A stretch of 64,000 nucleotides of DNA from Hyphomonas pacifica. GTDB taxonomy: Bacteria > Pseudomonadota > Alphaproteobacteria > Caulobacterales > Hyphomonadaceae. Below are positions 52,293-60,503 of this stretch, piece after piece. The stretch lies in contig NZ_AWFA01000008.1 of the NCBI RefSeq assembly GCF_000682675.1, positions 16,173-80,172 of the forward strand. The letters run 5' to 3'. Positions within the stretch are counted from its first letter, which is position 1. Each line of letters opens with the position of its first letter. The translations under genes were made by a program, and so were the position numbers. The notes under the pieces are model-generated. The model was not told where the DNA came from. It saw nothing but the letters and a program-made list of their open reading frames with translations, and made no database searches.

Positions 52293-53705
52293 CTAGCTGA
52301 CCGGAGACCAGCTCTTTTTCGGCTTGCTACGGCGCTTCTGGCCATTGGCATTTGCCTGGACAGAGCGCTGTCCATTGCTTTCACCGCGCGTGGATGAAGC
52401 GGCTGCTTTGCCGGGGCCCTTGCGGGGGCCTTTGCCAGCCCCACCAGAGCGGCTGCGGCTATGCGTCTGGCCACGTGGCTGCTGGCCTTGGCGACGTCCG
52501 CCGCCCTGCCCTCTTCCACGGCTCTGCTTGGAGTGCGGGCCCGGCTCTTCCGGCAGGGACAGGTCCAGCGCCATGCTCTCATCCGGCGTGTCCAGCGTGT
52601 CGATCTTGCGTTTGATCAGCTTTTCGATGTCGCGCAGATAGGCGCGCTCATCATTGCCAACAAAAGACAAGGCGATGCCGCTGCGTCCCGCGCGAGCCGT
52701 ACGGCCGATCCGGTGCACATAGGATTCTGGCAAATTCGGCATGTCGAAGTTCACAACATGGCTTACGCCGTCAACATCAATGCCGCGCGCCGCAATGTCT
52801 GTCGCCACAAGGATCGGAGCCTTGCCGCTCTTGAAGGCTTCCAGAGCGCGGATGCGCTGGTTCTGGCTCTTATTGCCGTGAATGGCCTCGGCATAGAGCC
52901 CTTCATTCGCCAGATGGCGAACCACCTTATCAGCGCCATGCTTGGTGCGCGTGAACACGATGGCGCGGTCCATGTCATCGCCCGACAGAACCTCTGCCAG
53001 AAGGCGCGGCTTGGAATCGCCCTTCACGAAGTAGACAGCCTGGTCAATGCGCTCGGCAGGCTTGGACACCGGCGTGACAGAGACTTCAGCCGGCTCATGC
53101 AGGAAGTCACTGGCAAGGGCGCGGATTTCCTTCGGCATGGTGGCCGAGAACAGCAGCGTCTGACGGCGTGTCGGCAGCGCTTTCATCACTTTCCGGATCG
53201 CCGGCAGGAAGCCCATATCCATCATCTGGTCGGCCTCATCCAGCACAACGGCTTCAGTGGTTCTCAGCGTCACCGCGCCAGTATCCATATGGTCCAGCAG
53301 GCGGCCCGGCGTTGCGACCAGAACGTCCACGCCGCGCGCCAGGGCGCGCACTTGTCCGCCCGGCTTTACGCCGCCCACCACAGTCGTCGTCGTCAGCTTC
53401 ATCTGGCTGCCATAGACGCGCACGCTTTCGGCGATCTGGGCGGCCAGCTCACGCGTCGGCGCAAGGATCAGGATACGGGCACTTTTCTTCTCGGGGCGGC
53501 CTGGATTGGCCGCAAGACGGCTCAGCAGCGGCAGCACAAAGGCCGCCGTCTTGCCGGTACCGGTTTGGGCGATGCCCACCAGGTCGCGGCCTGTCAGCAG
53601 CGTCGGGATAGCTTCAGCCTGGATCGGCGTTGGTTTGGTATACCCCTCAGCCTTGATGGCGCGGAGGATCGGCTCGGCAAGGCCGAGATCAGTAAACTGT
53701 GTCAA
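52293..53705 (-). CDS. rhlE: DEAD-box RNA helicase (RhlE-like)
   Basis: The product has 470 residues from a TTG at 53705 (LTQFTDLGLAEPILRAI, the usual family start). The helicase core shows Q-motif PTPIQAEAIP, motif I AQTGTGKTAA, motif II DEAD, SAT, and VI HRIGRTARAGRSG. A basic, glycine-rich tail follows (SRGRGQGGGRRQGQQPRG...KKSWSPVS) that probably binds RNA. An in-frame ATG at 53801 (32 residues further) is possible, but that part runs through a leader hairpin. RhlE remodels ribosomal and decaying RNAs. Confidence 0.92.
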   Translation of the reverse strand: MTQFTDLGLAEPILRAIKAEGYTKPTPIQAEAIPTLLTGRDLVGIAQTGTGKTAAFVLPLLSRLAANPGRPEKKSARILILAPTRELAAQIAESVRVYGSQMKLTTTTVVGGVKPGGQVRALARGVDVLVATPGRLLDHMDTGAVTLRTTEAVVLDEADQMMDMGFLPAIRKVMKALPTRRQTLLFSATMPKEIRALASDFLHEPAEVSVTPVSKPAERIDQAVYFVKGDSKPRLLAEVLSGDDMDRAIVFTRTKHGADKVVRHLANEGLYAEAIHGNKSQNQRIRALEAFKSGKAPILVATDIAARGIDVDGVSHVVNFDMPNLPESYVHRIGRTARAGRSGIALSFVGNDERAYLRDIEKLIKRKIDTLDTPDESMALDLSLPEEPGPHSKQSRGRGQGGGRRQGQQPRGQTHSRSRSGGAGKGPRKGPGKAAASSTRGESNGQRSVQANANGQKRRSKPKKSWSPVS

Positions 53706-53727
53706 TTCAATACTTTCTATGCGAGCG

Positions 53728-53758
53728 CAGGGCGGTCTTCGAAAGACCGCGCGCCCTG
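53728..53758 (-). promoter_or_regulatory. Hairpin in the rhlE leader
   Basis: On the minus strand CAGGGCGCG-CGGTCTT-TCG-AAGACCG-CCCTG folds as a stem with an internal asymmetry, ending 22 nt before the TTG start of the RNA helicase gene. Leaders of RNA-helicase mRNAs often carry such structures, for instance for autoregulation or cold response; that role is inferred. Confidence 0.5.
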
Positions 53759-53934
53759 TTAGGCTTTTGTTTTCTTTGGGAAGCCTGTGTTTGATCGGCA
53801 TCCCGGTTCTGGCGCGCACTCGACGCGGAACCGGTACGGCTACGATCAATGCGAGAGCAGCAGCTTTTCGCCCTGCTAAAGCGGCATATGGCACGCTTCA
53901 CTGCATTGTACAAATGATTATGACCGCGGCTTCG

Positions 53935-54657
53935 TTAACGCCGCCAGCGCGCCCCGGCGGGTTTGTCGGCGACAAGGCTCTTGTTCGAGACCATGAACAC
54001 CCGCTCCTGGCCCAGCGCGAAGGCCATCACGCCTTCCGGGAAAATCGGTGCAAACGCTGCGTCCAGCACGTTCAGACCGCCGGTAAATGCGCCCATGGCA
54101 GGCATCACCAGCCGTGCACCATCGCTGGCAAAACAGCGCCGACGAACAGACCGCCCGCGCCCGATGATCTTCGCCGCCGGGTGGAGGTGGCCGGCCACTT
54201 CCCCCACTTCGCCCGTCGGCTCGTGCCGGAAGACCAGCGGGCCGACCCGCAGCGTCTTCGTGGCCCGTCCGCCCAGATGCTGCGGCGGGTCCGGATCATG
54301 GTTGCCTTCCACCCAGACCCAGTCATGCGCGGCCGTCAGTGCCTGAATCCGCCGTGCATAGGCCTCCGGCAGGCGCAGTTCTGCTGCGCGGTCATGAAAG
54401 CTGTCGCCCAGGGAGATAATTGTCGCCGGCCGCAGACTGGCGCACAGGCGCTCGACCACGGACAGCGTCGCCGCCGTATCATAGGGCGGCAGCATCTGCC
54501 CGCGCGCCGCAAAGGCGCTACCCTTTTCAAAGTGCAGGTCCGACACCACGAGCACTCGCTTGCGCGCCCACCACAGCGCCCCCTCCGGCAGCGGCGTCAG
54601 CAGCTCCCCGGCAAGGTGCAGATGCGTCTCAGATGGTTTTGCAACAGCGGCAGTCAT
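53935..54657 (-). CDS. pdeM: Ligase-associated DNA repair endonuclease PdeM
   Basis: This calcineurin-like metallophosphoesterase (240 residues) carries VVSDLHFEKGSAFAARGQMLPPYD, LGDSFHD, VWVEGNHDP and the C-terminal GEVAGHLHPAA. These are the metal-binding Asp/His clusters of the family. PdeM homologues accompany Lhr-type helicases, DNA ligases and an exonuclease in a DNA damage response set. The start is ATG 54657. An ATG at 54693 is possible and would lie 13 nt after the Lhr stop. It is downstream of the helicase gene by 49 nt. Confidence 0.88.
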   Translation of the reverse strand: MTAAVAKPSETHLHLAGELLTPLPEGALWWARKRVLVVSDLHFEKGSAFAARGQMLPPYDTAATLSVVERLCASLRPATIISLGDSFHDRAAELRLPEAYARRIQALTAAHDWVWVEGNHDPDPPQHLGGRATKTLRVGPLVFRHEPTGEVGEVAGHLHPAAKIIGRGRSVRRRCFASDGARLVMPAMGAFTGGLNVLDAAFAPIFPEGVMAFALGQERVFMVSNKSLVADKPAGARWRR

Positions 54658-54706
54658 GTAAAGGAATCTGACCTGCAAAGCCGTGAGGGTCAATCGCGGC
54701 GCTCAC

Positions 54707-57190
54707 CTACCCCATCGCGTCGCGCACGAGGTCTGCTTCGGCTTCACCCAGAATTGCGTCCTGTACGGAGGCGCCGGAGACCGGTTCCTTGCCGATTTCC
54801 AGCATGACCGGCACGGCAAACGGGCTGATCTTTTCCAGCGCCTGATGGTCTATCTTGCCGCGAATACGCACCAGCGCGTCAGACAGGCGCCGTACATCCA
54901 ACAGCCCCGTCGCTGCATCCTGCCGGGCGGCCTGCAGCAATATATGGTCTGGCTCATGACTGCGCAGCACATCATAGATAAGATCTGCCGAGAAGCTTAC
55001 CTGCCGTGAGTTTTTCTCCTTACCCGGAAGATTGCGATGGATCAGGCCGGAGATCTGCGCGCACTGGCCGAAAGTGCGCTTCATCAGCGCGCTCTCGTCC
55101 AGCCAGCTTTCCAGATCGTCGCCCATCATGTCCGGATGGAACAGCGCGTCCATGTCCACTTCGCCCAGATCCTCCATACCCCAGACGGCCAGCGCGTATT
55201 CACTTGCCACGAAGCCTGTCGGCTTTGCCCCCATCCGCTCCAGCCGCCGTGTCAGCAGCATGCCCAGCGTCTGGTGTGCGAGACGCCCTTCAAACGGGTA
55301 ACAGACGAGATAATTCCGGTCCCCTCGCGGGAAAGTCTCGACCAGCAAATGATCCGGTGGCGGAATAGAGGATCTCTTTTTCTGGATCTCGAACCATTCG
55401 CGCACAGGCGCGGGCAGCCCTGTCCATTGTGCGGGCTCATGAATCATCCTCCGCACGCGGTCTGCCAGAAAGGTCGTCAGCGGAAACTTGCCGCCATTAT
55501 AGGACGGGATCGCCGGCTTTTCAGCCACCGCCCGAACCACCAGCGCATCCGTGCCCTCAATGCCAACCAGCCGCAGCACTTCCCCGGCGAACAGGAATGT
55601 GTCGCCCGGTGTAAGCATGGAGAGGAAATACTCTTCCATCTCGCCTAGCTTCAGGCCTGGGCGCACACTGCGTTTCTCACCCGGCTTTGGTTTTCCCACA
55701 AACTGCGCCAGCCGCACCGCCAGCATGGGCGATTCCACAATCGCACCGACATTCATGCGGTGCGCCTGCGCATCCTGCGCCGTGCGCGCCACCCACAGCC
55801 CGTCCGGACGCCGCACAATGCGGTGAAACCGGTCATAGGTTTTCAGCGCATAGCCACCGCTCGCGACGAAGTCGACAATACGCTCATATGTTTCCCAGTC
55901 GAGCCCGACATAAGGCGCGGCGCGGACAATTTCCTCATACAGCGCATCCAGCCGGAAGCCGTCCCCACAGGCCCGCCCCATGATATGCTGGGCCAGCACA
56001 TCCAGCGCGCCCTGCCGAATACCCTCGCCATCAATCTCGCCCGCCTCGACGGCGGCCTCTGCCGCACGGCATTCCAGCACCTCAAACCGGTTCGTCGGAA
56101 CAAGGACGGCTCGGCTGGCCTCATCCATCCGGTGATTGGCCCGGCCAATGCGCTGGATTAGACGGGCGGCCCCCTTTGGCGCACCCATCTGGATCACAAG
56201 GTCCACCTCGCCCCAATCAATACCCAGATCCAGCGTGGAGGTGCAGACAACCGCCTTCAATACGCCAGCAGCCATCGCCGCCTCAACCTTCGTGCGCTGC
56301 TCCCGTGCAAGGGAACCATGATGCAGCGCAATCGGCAGGCCGTCCTCATTGGCATGCCAAAGTTCCTGAAACATCAGTTCGGCCTGGCTGCGCGTATTGA
56401 CGAAGACCAGCGTCATCGTCGCCCGCTTGATGGCCTCGTACACTTCGGGCACGGCGAAGCGCCCGGAATGTCCCGACCACGGAATACGCTCGCGGGAAAT
56501 CAGAATGTCCACATCTGCGGACACGCCGCCCTCTGCCCGCAGCACCTTCGCGTCAGGCGCCAGCCATCTTGCCAGCACCTCCGGCTCGCGCACCGTGGCA
56601 GACAGGCCAATGAACCGGCAGGCCGGGGCCCAGCTCGCCAGCGTGGCCAGCCCCAGAGACAACAGGTCTCCGCGCTTTGACGCGGCAATCGCATGCGCCT
56701 CATCCACGATCACGCATTTCAGGTCCGCAAAGAATTCCTTCGCATGGTCAGAGGCGATGAACAGGGCCAGCTGTTCCGGCGTGGTCAGCAGAATGTGCGG
56801 CGGGGTCCGGCGCTGGCGCTGGCGCACATGGCTCGGCGTGTCGCCGGTGCGGCTCTCGATGCGAATGCCAAGGCCCATTTCCTCGACCGGCACCATCAGA
56901 TTGCGCTGAACATCCGTCGCCAGCGCTTTCAGGGGAGAGATATACAGCGTGTGGAGTGCGGGACGGTCCGAGTTCGTTGCTCGCTTGCGTTCGCGCAACT
57001 CGATCAGACTGCCCAGAAAGCCCGCCAGCGTTTTGCCGCCACCAGTCGGCGCAATCAGCAGTGCGCTCTCGCCCTTCAGGCTCGCTTCGGCCAGCGCCAA
57101 TTGGTGCGGCCGGGCCTGCCAGCCACGGCCAGCGAACCAGTCCTCGAAAGACTGCGGCAACATAAAGGAAGAAAGATCGCTATCGGCCAT
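54707..57190 (-). CDS. Ligase-associated DEXH-box helicase (Lhr-like)
   Basis: The product has 827 residues of superfamily 2. The N-terminal helicase core has FAGRGWQARPHQLALAEA and motif I LIAPTGGGKTLAGF. Motif II is VDEAHAI, SAT is in GLSATV and motif VI is RLIQRIGRANHR. The large Lhr-type C-terminal region covers about residues 450-827. The group (ligase-associated helicase, TIGR04121-like) moves 3' to 5' on ssDNA and unwinds RNA-DNA hybrids in homologues. It is the first gene of a two-gene unit with pdeM. Confidence 0.93.
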   Translation of the reverse strand: MADSDLSSFMLPQSFEDWFAGRGWQARPHQLALAEASLKGESALLIAPTGGGKTLAGFLGSLIELRERKRATNSDRPALHTLYISPLKALATDVQRNLMVPVEEMGLGIRIESRTGDTPSHVRQRQRRTPPHILLTTPEQLALFIASDHAKEFFADLKCVIVDEAHAIAASKRGDLLSLGLATLASWAPACRFIGLSATVREPEVLARWLAPDAKVLRAEGGVSADVDILISRERIPWSGHSGRFAVPEVYEAIKRATMTLVFVNTRSQAELMFQELWHANEDGLPIALHHGSLAREQRTKVEAAMAAGVLKAVVCTSTLDLGIDWGEVDLVIQMGAPKGAARLIQRIGRANHRMDEASRAVLVPTNRFEVLECRAAEAAVEAGEIDGEGIRQGALDVLAQHIMGRACGDGFRLDALYEEIVRAAPYVGLDWETYERIVDFVASGGYALKTYDRFHRIVRRPDGLWVARTAQDAQAHRMNVGAIVESPMLAVRLAQFVGKPKPGEKRSVRPGLKLGEMEEYFLSMLTPGDTFLFAGEVLRLVGIEGTDALVVRAVAEKPAIPSYNGGKFPLTTFLADRVRRMIHEPAQWTGLPAPVREWFEIQKKRSSIPPPDHLLVETFPRGDRNYLVCYPFEGRLAHQTLGMLLTRRLERMGAKPTGFVASEYALAVWGMEDLGEVDMDALFHPDMMGDDLESWLDESALMKRTFGQCAQISGLIHRNLPGKEKNSRQVSFSADLIYDVLRSHEPDHILLQAARQDAATGLLDVRRLSDALVRIRGKIDHQALEKISPFAVPVMLEIGKEPVSGASVQDAILGEAEADLVRDAMG

Positions 57191-57290
57191 GTCTGCTATT
57201 AAACTATCGCAAGAAATCCCTGTTGCCTCTTTTTTTCATTCAGGGTTCAGGCAAACACTGATGAAACCGCGCTTGCCTCACAAGGAAGAC

Positions 57291-57980
57291 ATGCCGATGC
57301 CACGCTTTCTAACCGCTCTTGCGCTGATCAGCCTTGCTCCTATGCCTGCTCTTGCAGATCCGCTTCAGGATGCCCTGGCCGCCAGCCAGGATGGGCCGCT
57401 CTACACATTCGATCTCACTTATCGCGACAGCGACATCGAGGCACTGATACAAGTGGACCCCTCGCGCCCGGAAGGAGAGCGCCTGTTGGTTCTGTCTCCG
57501 GACAAGTCCGAATGGAGCGAAGACCTGACCAAACGGATTGAAGACATGCAGGCCAGTACCGATGGCGACATCTGGTGCCATAATCTGGCAGAGCACATTC
57601 CGGATGATGCCCGCCTTGTTTCCGAAACGGACAAAACCGCCACCTATACCTTCACGCCCCTGCCGGCCGAGGATGCTGACAAGAACGAAAAGAAGGTCAC
57701 CAAACATCTCACAGGCTCGGTTGTGGTTGACAAAATCGACCCTGCCATTCTCAGCTTCCGCATGGCCTCGGACAAACCTTTCAAGCCCGTAGCCGTCGCC
57801 AAGATTGATGATTTCGACATGCAGATCGCCTGTGCCCGCGCACCGGATGGCCGTACCCATATCGCCCGCATGGACATATCGCTCAGCGGCTCTGCCATGA
57901 TGCAGGCGTTCAGCCAGTCAGACCATCAGGCCATTTCAAACCTGCAACCCATTCCGAATTCCGGAACGGGGTCCAAATAG
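57291..57980 (+). CDS. Secreted protein of unknown function
   Basis: The product has 229 residues. The start is ATG 57291 or 57297 (AAGGAAG precedes both). It has a signal peptide (MPMPRFLTALALISLAPMPALAD). The mature part has SEWSEDLTKRIEDMQA, then strand-rich stretches such as ATYTFTPLPAEDADKNEKKVTKHLTGSVVVDKIDPAIL, and ends with SMS-like segments (MDISLSGSAMMQAFSQSDHQAISNLQPIPNSGTGS). The overall look is of a lipid- or LolA-like beta domain, but this is a guess. Divergent from the helicase gene; convergent with the next hydrolase (6-nt gap). Confidence 0.75.
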   Translation: MPMPRFLTALALISLAPMPALADPLQDALAASQDGPLYTFDLTYRDSDIEALIQVDPSRPEGERLLVLSPDKSEWSEDLTKRIEDMQASTDGDIWCHNLAEHIPDDARLVSETDKTATYTFTPLPAEDADKNEKKVTKHLTGSVVVDKIDPAILSFRMASDKPFKPVAVAKIDDFDMQIACARAPDGRTHIARMDISLSGSAMMQAFSQSDHQAISNLQPIPNSGTGSK

Positions 57981-57986
57981 TCTTCC

Positions 57987-59543
57987 CTATTCCTCAAGAC
58001 CATATTTCTTCAGGATTTCCTCGCGGATCGCATTTTTGGCGCGATCCGTGCGCGCACGGCGGGCATCAATCGTTACCTCAATCTCTGCCTCGATCTGCTC
58101 GCGCTCGGCCGCCTCGGCTGCGCGGGCATCTTCAGCCGCCTGCAGCCCCAGCAGCACGTCGCGCGTGAAGGCATTGATGTCAAAGCGCGCACCGCCAATC
58201 ACGTCAAAGCCGCGGCGAACGATCACTGCATTCATGCTCGGCACGATCACGACATACTGGCCACGATTGCCTGCCATGTAATACGTGCCCTGCGGAATGC
58301 CCGGCGCATTGTTCATCAGCCAGAACTGCGCGCCATAGCCTGCCGCACCACCGGCTGGCTGGGCGGGCCCTGGTGTCGAGACAAATTGCGCCCAGCCTTC
58401 CGGCAGCAAGCGTTCATTGCCCCAGACACCATCCTGCAGGTAGAGCTGGCCAATCCGGGCCAGATCCCGCGCCGTGGACCAGACCTGGCTGGACGAGACA
58501 AAATCGCCGTTCCAGTCGACTTCCATCGTGGTGTGAACCGCGCCAATCTTGTGCAGAAGTTTTTCATACGGGAAGCGGTGATAGGAATCGTCCGCTCCAA
58601 GAGATTCCCGAAAAGACCGCATCGCGATCAGCGTGTCATTATTGGCATATTTGAAGCGCGTACCCGGCTCTGCCTCCAGCACATTCTTCGCCGCCTGGTC
58701 GACCACGCGGCCACCACCGAAATAGATCCGGTCCGTACGCGATCCCTGCTCGCCGCTATCCAGCCCGCTCGCCATCTGCAGCAGGTCGCGCAAAGTGATC
58801 TCGCGACGCGGGTCTGCGCCATTATTCCAGTCTTCGATGACCGCCGGATAATCCAGATCAATATGCCCGTTGCGCCGCGCCGCGCCCAGCACGGTGGCGG
58901 TTATGGATTTCGCAACAGACCAGGTCCGCTGCGGTGTCTCATGATCAATACCGCGCGCATAGCGCTCAGCCACAACCTGGCCATCCTTCACAACGACGAC
59001 GGCGCTGGTGCGCGTGCCATTACCATAGGTACGCTCGTCAAAAGCGAAGGATACCGGCGCCTCCAGACGCTCCGCCTCGCCAATCCGCAATTGCACTTTC
59101 ACATTAGATCCGATGGCGCTGCCCCGGTCTTCGCCGGTGAATTCCGGCCAGGCCGCAAAGCGCGGCAGGAAGTTCAGCGCGCCCTCATCCGCCCCAATCG
59201 GCAGCTGCGTACAGCCAAAACCAGGGCGATAGGCAGCCATGCGCGGCGGCATCGTATCGGAATAGGAAACAGAGACCGTCTTCTTGCGCGGATTGATCAC
59301 GGCATTCGGCAGGCGGTCATAGGCCCGCTGATAATCCTGATAGATGCCGGACAGCTCATTGGCCTCAATCTCGTCCACTGTCTGGCCCGCTACAAACAGG
59401 CCGGAACACAGGAAGCCCGCCTTGTAGCCCGCCGCCAGTGCGGCATCCAGCTCAGCCGTACTTCCGCCCTCCTGCGCAGCAGCCGGCAGGGCTGCCACCG
59501 ATAGAACGGCAAGCGATGCAAGGACGGTTCTCAAGGGACGCAT
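57987..59543 (-). CDS. Beta-lactamase-fold serine hydrolase with coiled-coil tail
   Basis: The product has 518 residues, secreted (MRPLRTVLASLAVLSVAALPAAAQ). The start at ATG 59543 follows AGGAGAG; a TTG at 59549 is an alternative. The catalytic SVAK is at 209-212, and Tyr-x-Asn in FKYANND. YYMAGNRGQYVVIVPSMNAVIVRRGF is typical of 6-aminohexanoate-dimer hydrolase-like (NylB) and class C enzymes. The C-terminal 60 residues (RAAEAAEREQIEAEIEVTIDARRARTDRAKNAIREEILKKYG) form a highly charged helix that is not part of the usual fold. Substrate unknown. Confidence 0.87.
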   Translation of the reverse strand: MRPLRTVLASLAVLSVAALPAAAQEGGSTAELDAALAAGYKAGFLCSGLFVAGQTVDEIEANELSGIYQDYQRAYDRLPNAVINPRKKTVSVSYSDTMPPRMAAYRPGFGCTQLPIGADEGALNFLPRFAAWPEFTGEDRGSAIGSNVKVQLRIGEAERLEAPVSFAFDERTYGNGTRTSAVVVVKDGQVVAERYARGIDHETPQRTWSVAKSITATVLGAARRNGHIDLDYPAVIEDWNNGADPRREITLRDLLQMASGLDSGEQGSRTDRIYFGGGRVVDQAAKNVLEAEPGTRFKYANNDTLIAMRSFRESLGADDSYHRFPYEKLLHKIGAVHTTMEVDWNGDFVSSSQVWSTARDLARIGQLYLQDGVWGNERLLPEGWAQFVSTPGPAQPAGGAAGYGAQFWLMNNAPGIPQGTYYMAGNRGQYVVIVPSMNAVIVRRGFDVIGGARFDINAFTRDVLLGLQAAEDARAAEAAEREQIEAEIEVTIDARRARTDRAKNAIREEILKKYGLEE

Positions 59544-59681
59544 GGGCAAAACTCTCCTGTTACAGATGCAACTCTATGCACATGATTTCATGTCGCAAGT
59601 AAGACCTTCATCATCGCTGACCCTTTTTGCCGACATCCGGCGCCTATCAATGCAGGCAACAAACCCGGAGGGACGTGCGCG

Positions 59682-60479
59682 ATGAGACTGACACACAAAC
59701 ATGCAAGTGCGGCAATATTTGGAAGCCTGCTGATACTGGCCGCCTGCGATTCAAACGCCCCGGAACGGGCCGATGTTCCCGCTGATCCGGTTTTGATGGA
59801 TCACCCCGCAGAGACGGACGCAGAGCTGACGGATTTCCAGAAGGAAGTCCTCTCCGCCATGCAGCAGGCTGCCGAGTCCGGCCAGACCGATTCTGCCTTC
59901 ATCCTGGCAGTTTTCGAGGCCCGCGAAGATGCCCGCGACCTGTTCCTCGACACCGCCGAGACCGCCTACGCAGATGGCAAGACGCCCTATGAGGCCGGAC
60001 GGGCCGGCGGCGAGGCCATCCGCCCCATCATCATTGAGGAAAGCAATCGCGCCGTCACCCGCGCAACGGACCAACAAGCGGCAGACCTGATCACCATAAC
60101 CGGAAAGGAATTCCGCGAATTCCAGACCTCCGCCCCGCAGGATTGCGCTCGCGCGGCCGCCGGTCTCAGCCCGCGAACGGACTCGCCGCGTATGAAACAG
60201 CTGCGCCAGGAGGAAAGCGCCGTGACGCTCGCCATCCTGCAGGCGCCCGATCAGACCGGCGGGACAGTCACCCCGATGGATGACATCCTCACCTGGATGG
60301 GTGCGGTCTTTACCGATCAGCCAGACGCTGCGACCGGGGCAGCCTATATCGGCACCCCCAACCCAACCGACGAGCAGGCTCGCCAAGTCTGCCACACCAT
60401 GATCGTCATCTATGACGAACTCGGCAAGCTGCCCCTCGCCCAGCGCGCCGCCTATATGCGCGGCCTGTCAGCCGGATAA
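59682..60479 (+). CDS. Lipoprotein of unknown function
   Basis: The product has 265 residues with GGAGGG before the ATG. It has a lipoprotein signal with lipobox LAAC (SLLILAAC) and a mostly helical mature domain: QKEVLSAMQQAAESGQTDSAFILAVFEAREDARDLFLD, EESNRAVTRATDQQAADLIT. Two Cys residues occur later (DCARAAAGL, VCHTMIVIYDELG) and could form a disulfide. No family recognised. Confidence 0.75.
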   Translation: MRLTHKHASAAIFGSLLILAACDSNAPERADVPADPVLMDHPAETDAELTDFQKEVLSAMQQAAESGQTDSAFILAVFEAREDARDLFLDTAETAYADGKTPYEAGRAGGEAIRPIIIEESNRAVTRATDQQAADLITITGKEFREFQTSAPQDCARAAAGLSPRTDSPRMKQLRQEESAVTLAILQAPDQTGGTVTPMDDILTWMGAVFTDQPDAATGAAYIGTPNPTDEQARQVCHTMIVIYDELGKLPLAQRAAYMRGLSAG

Positions 60480-60503
60480 GCGCGCTCCCGCGCTTTAGCC
60501 TGC

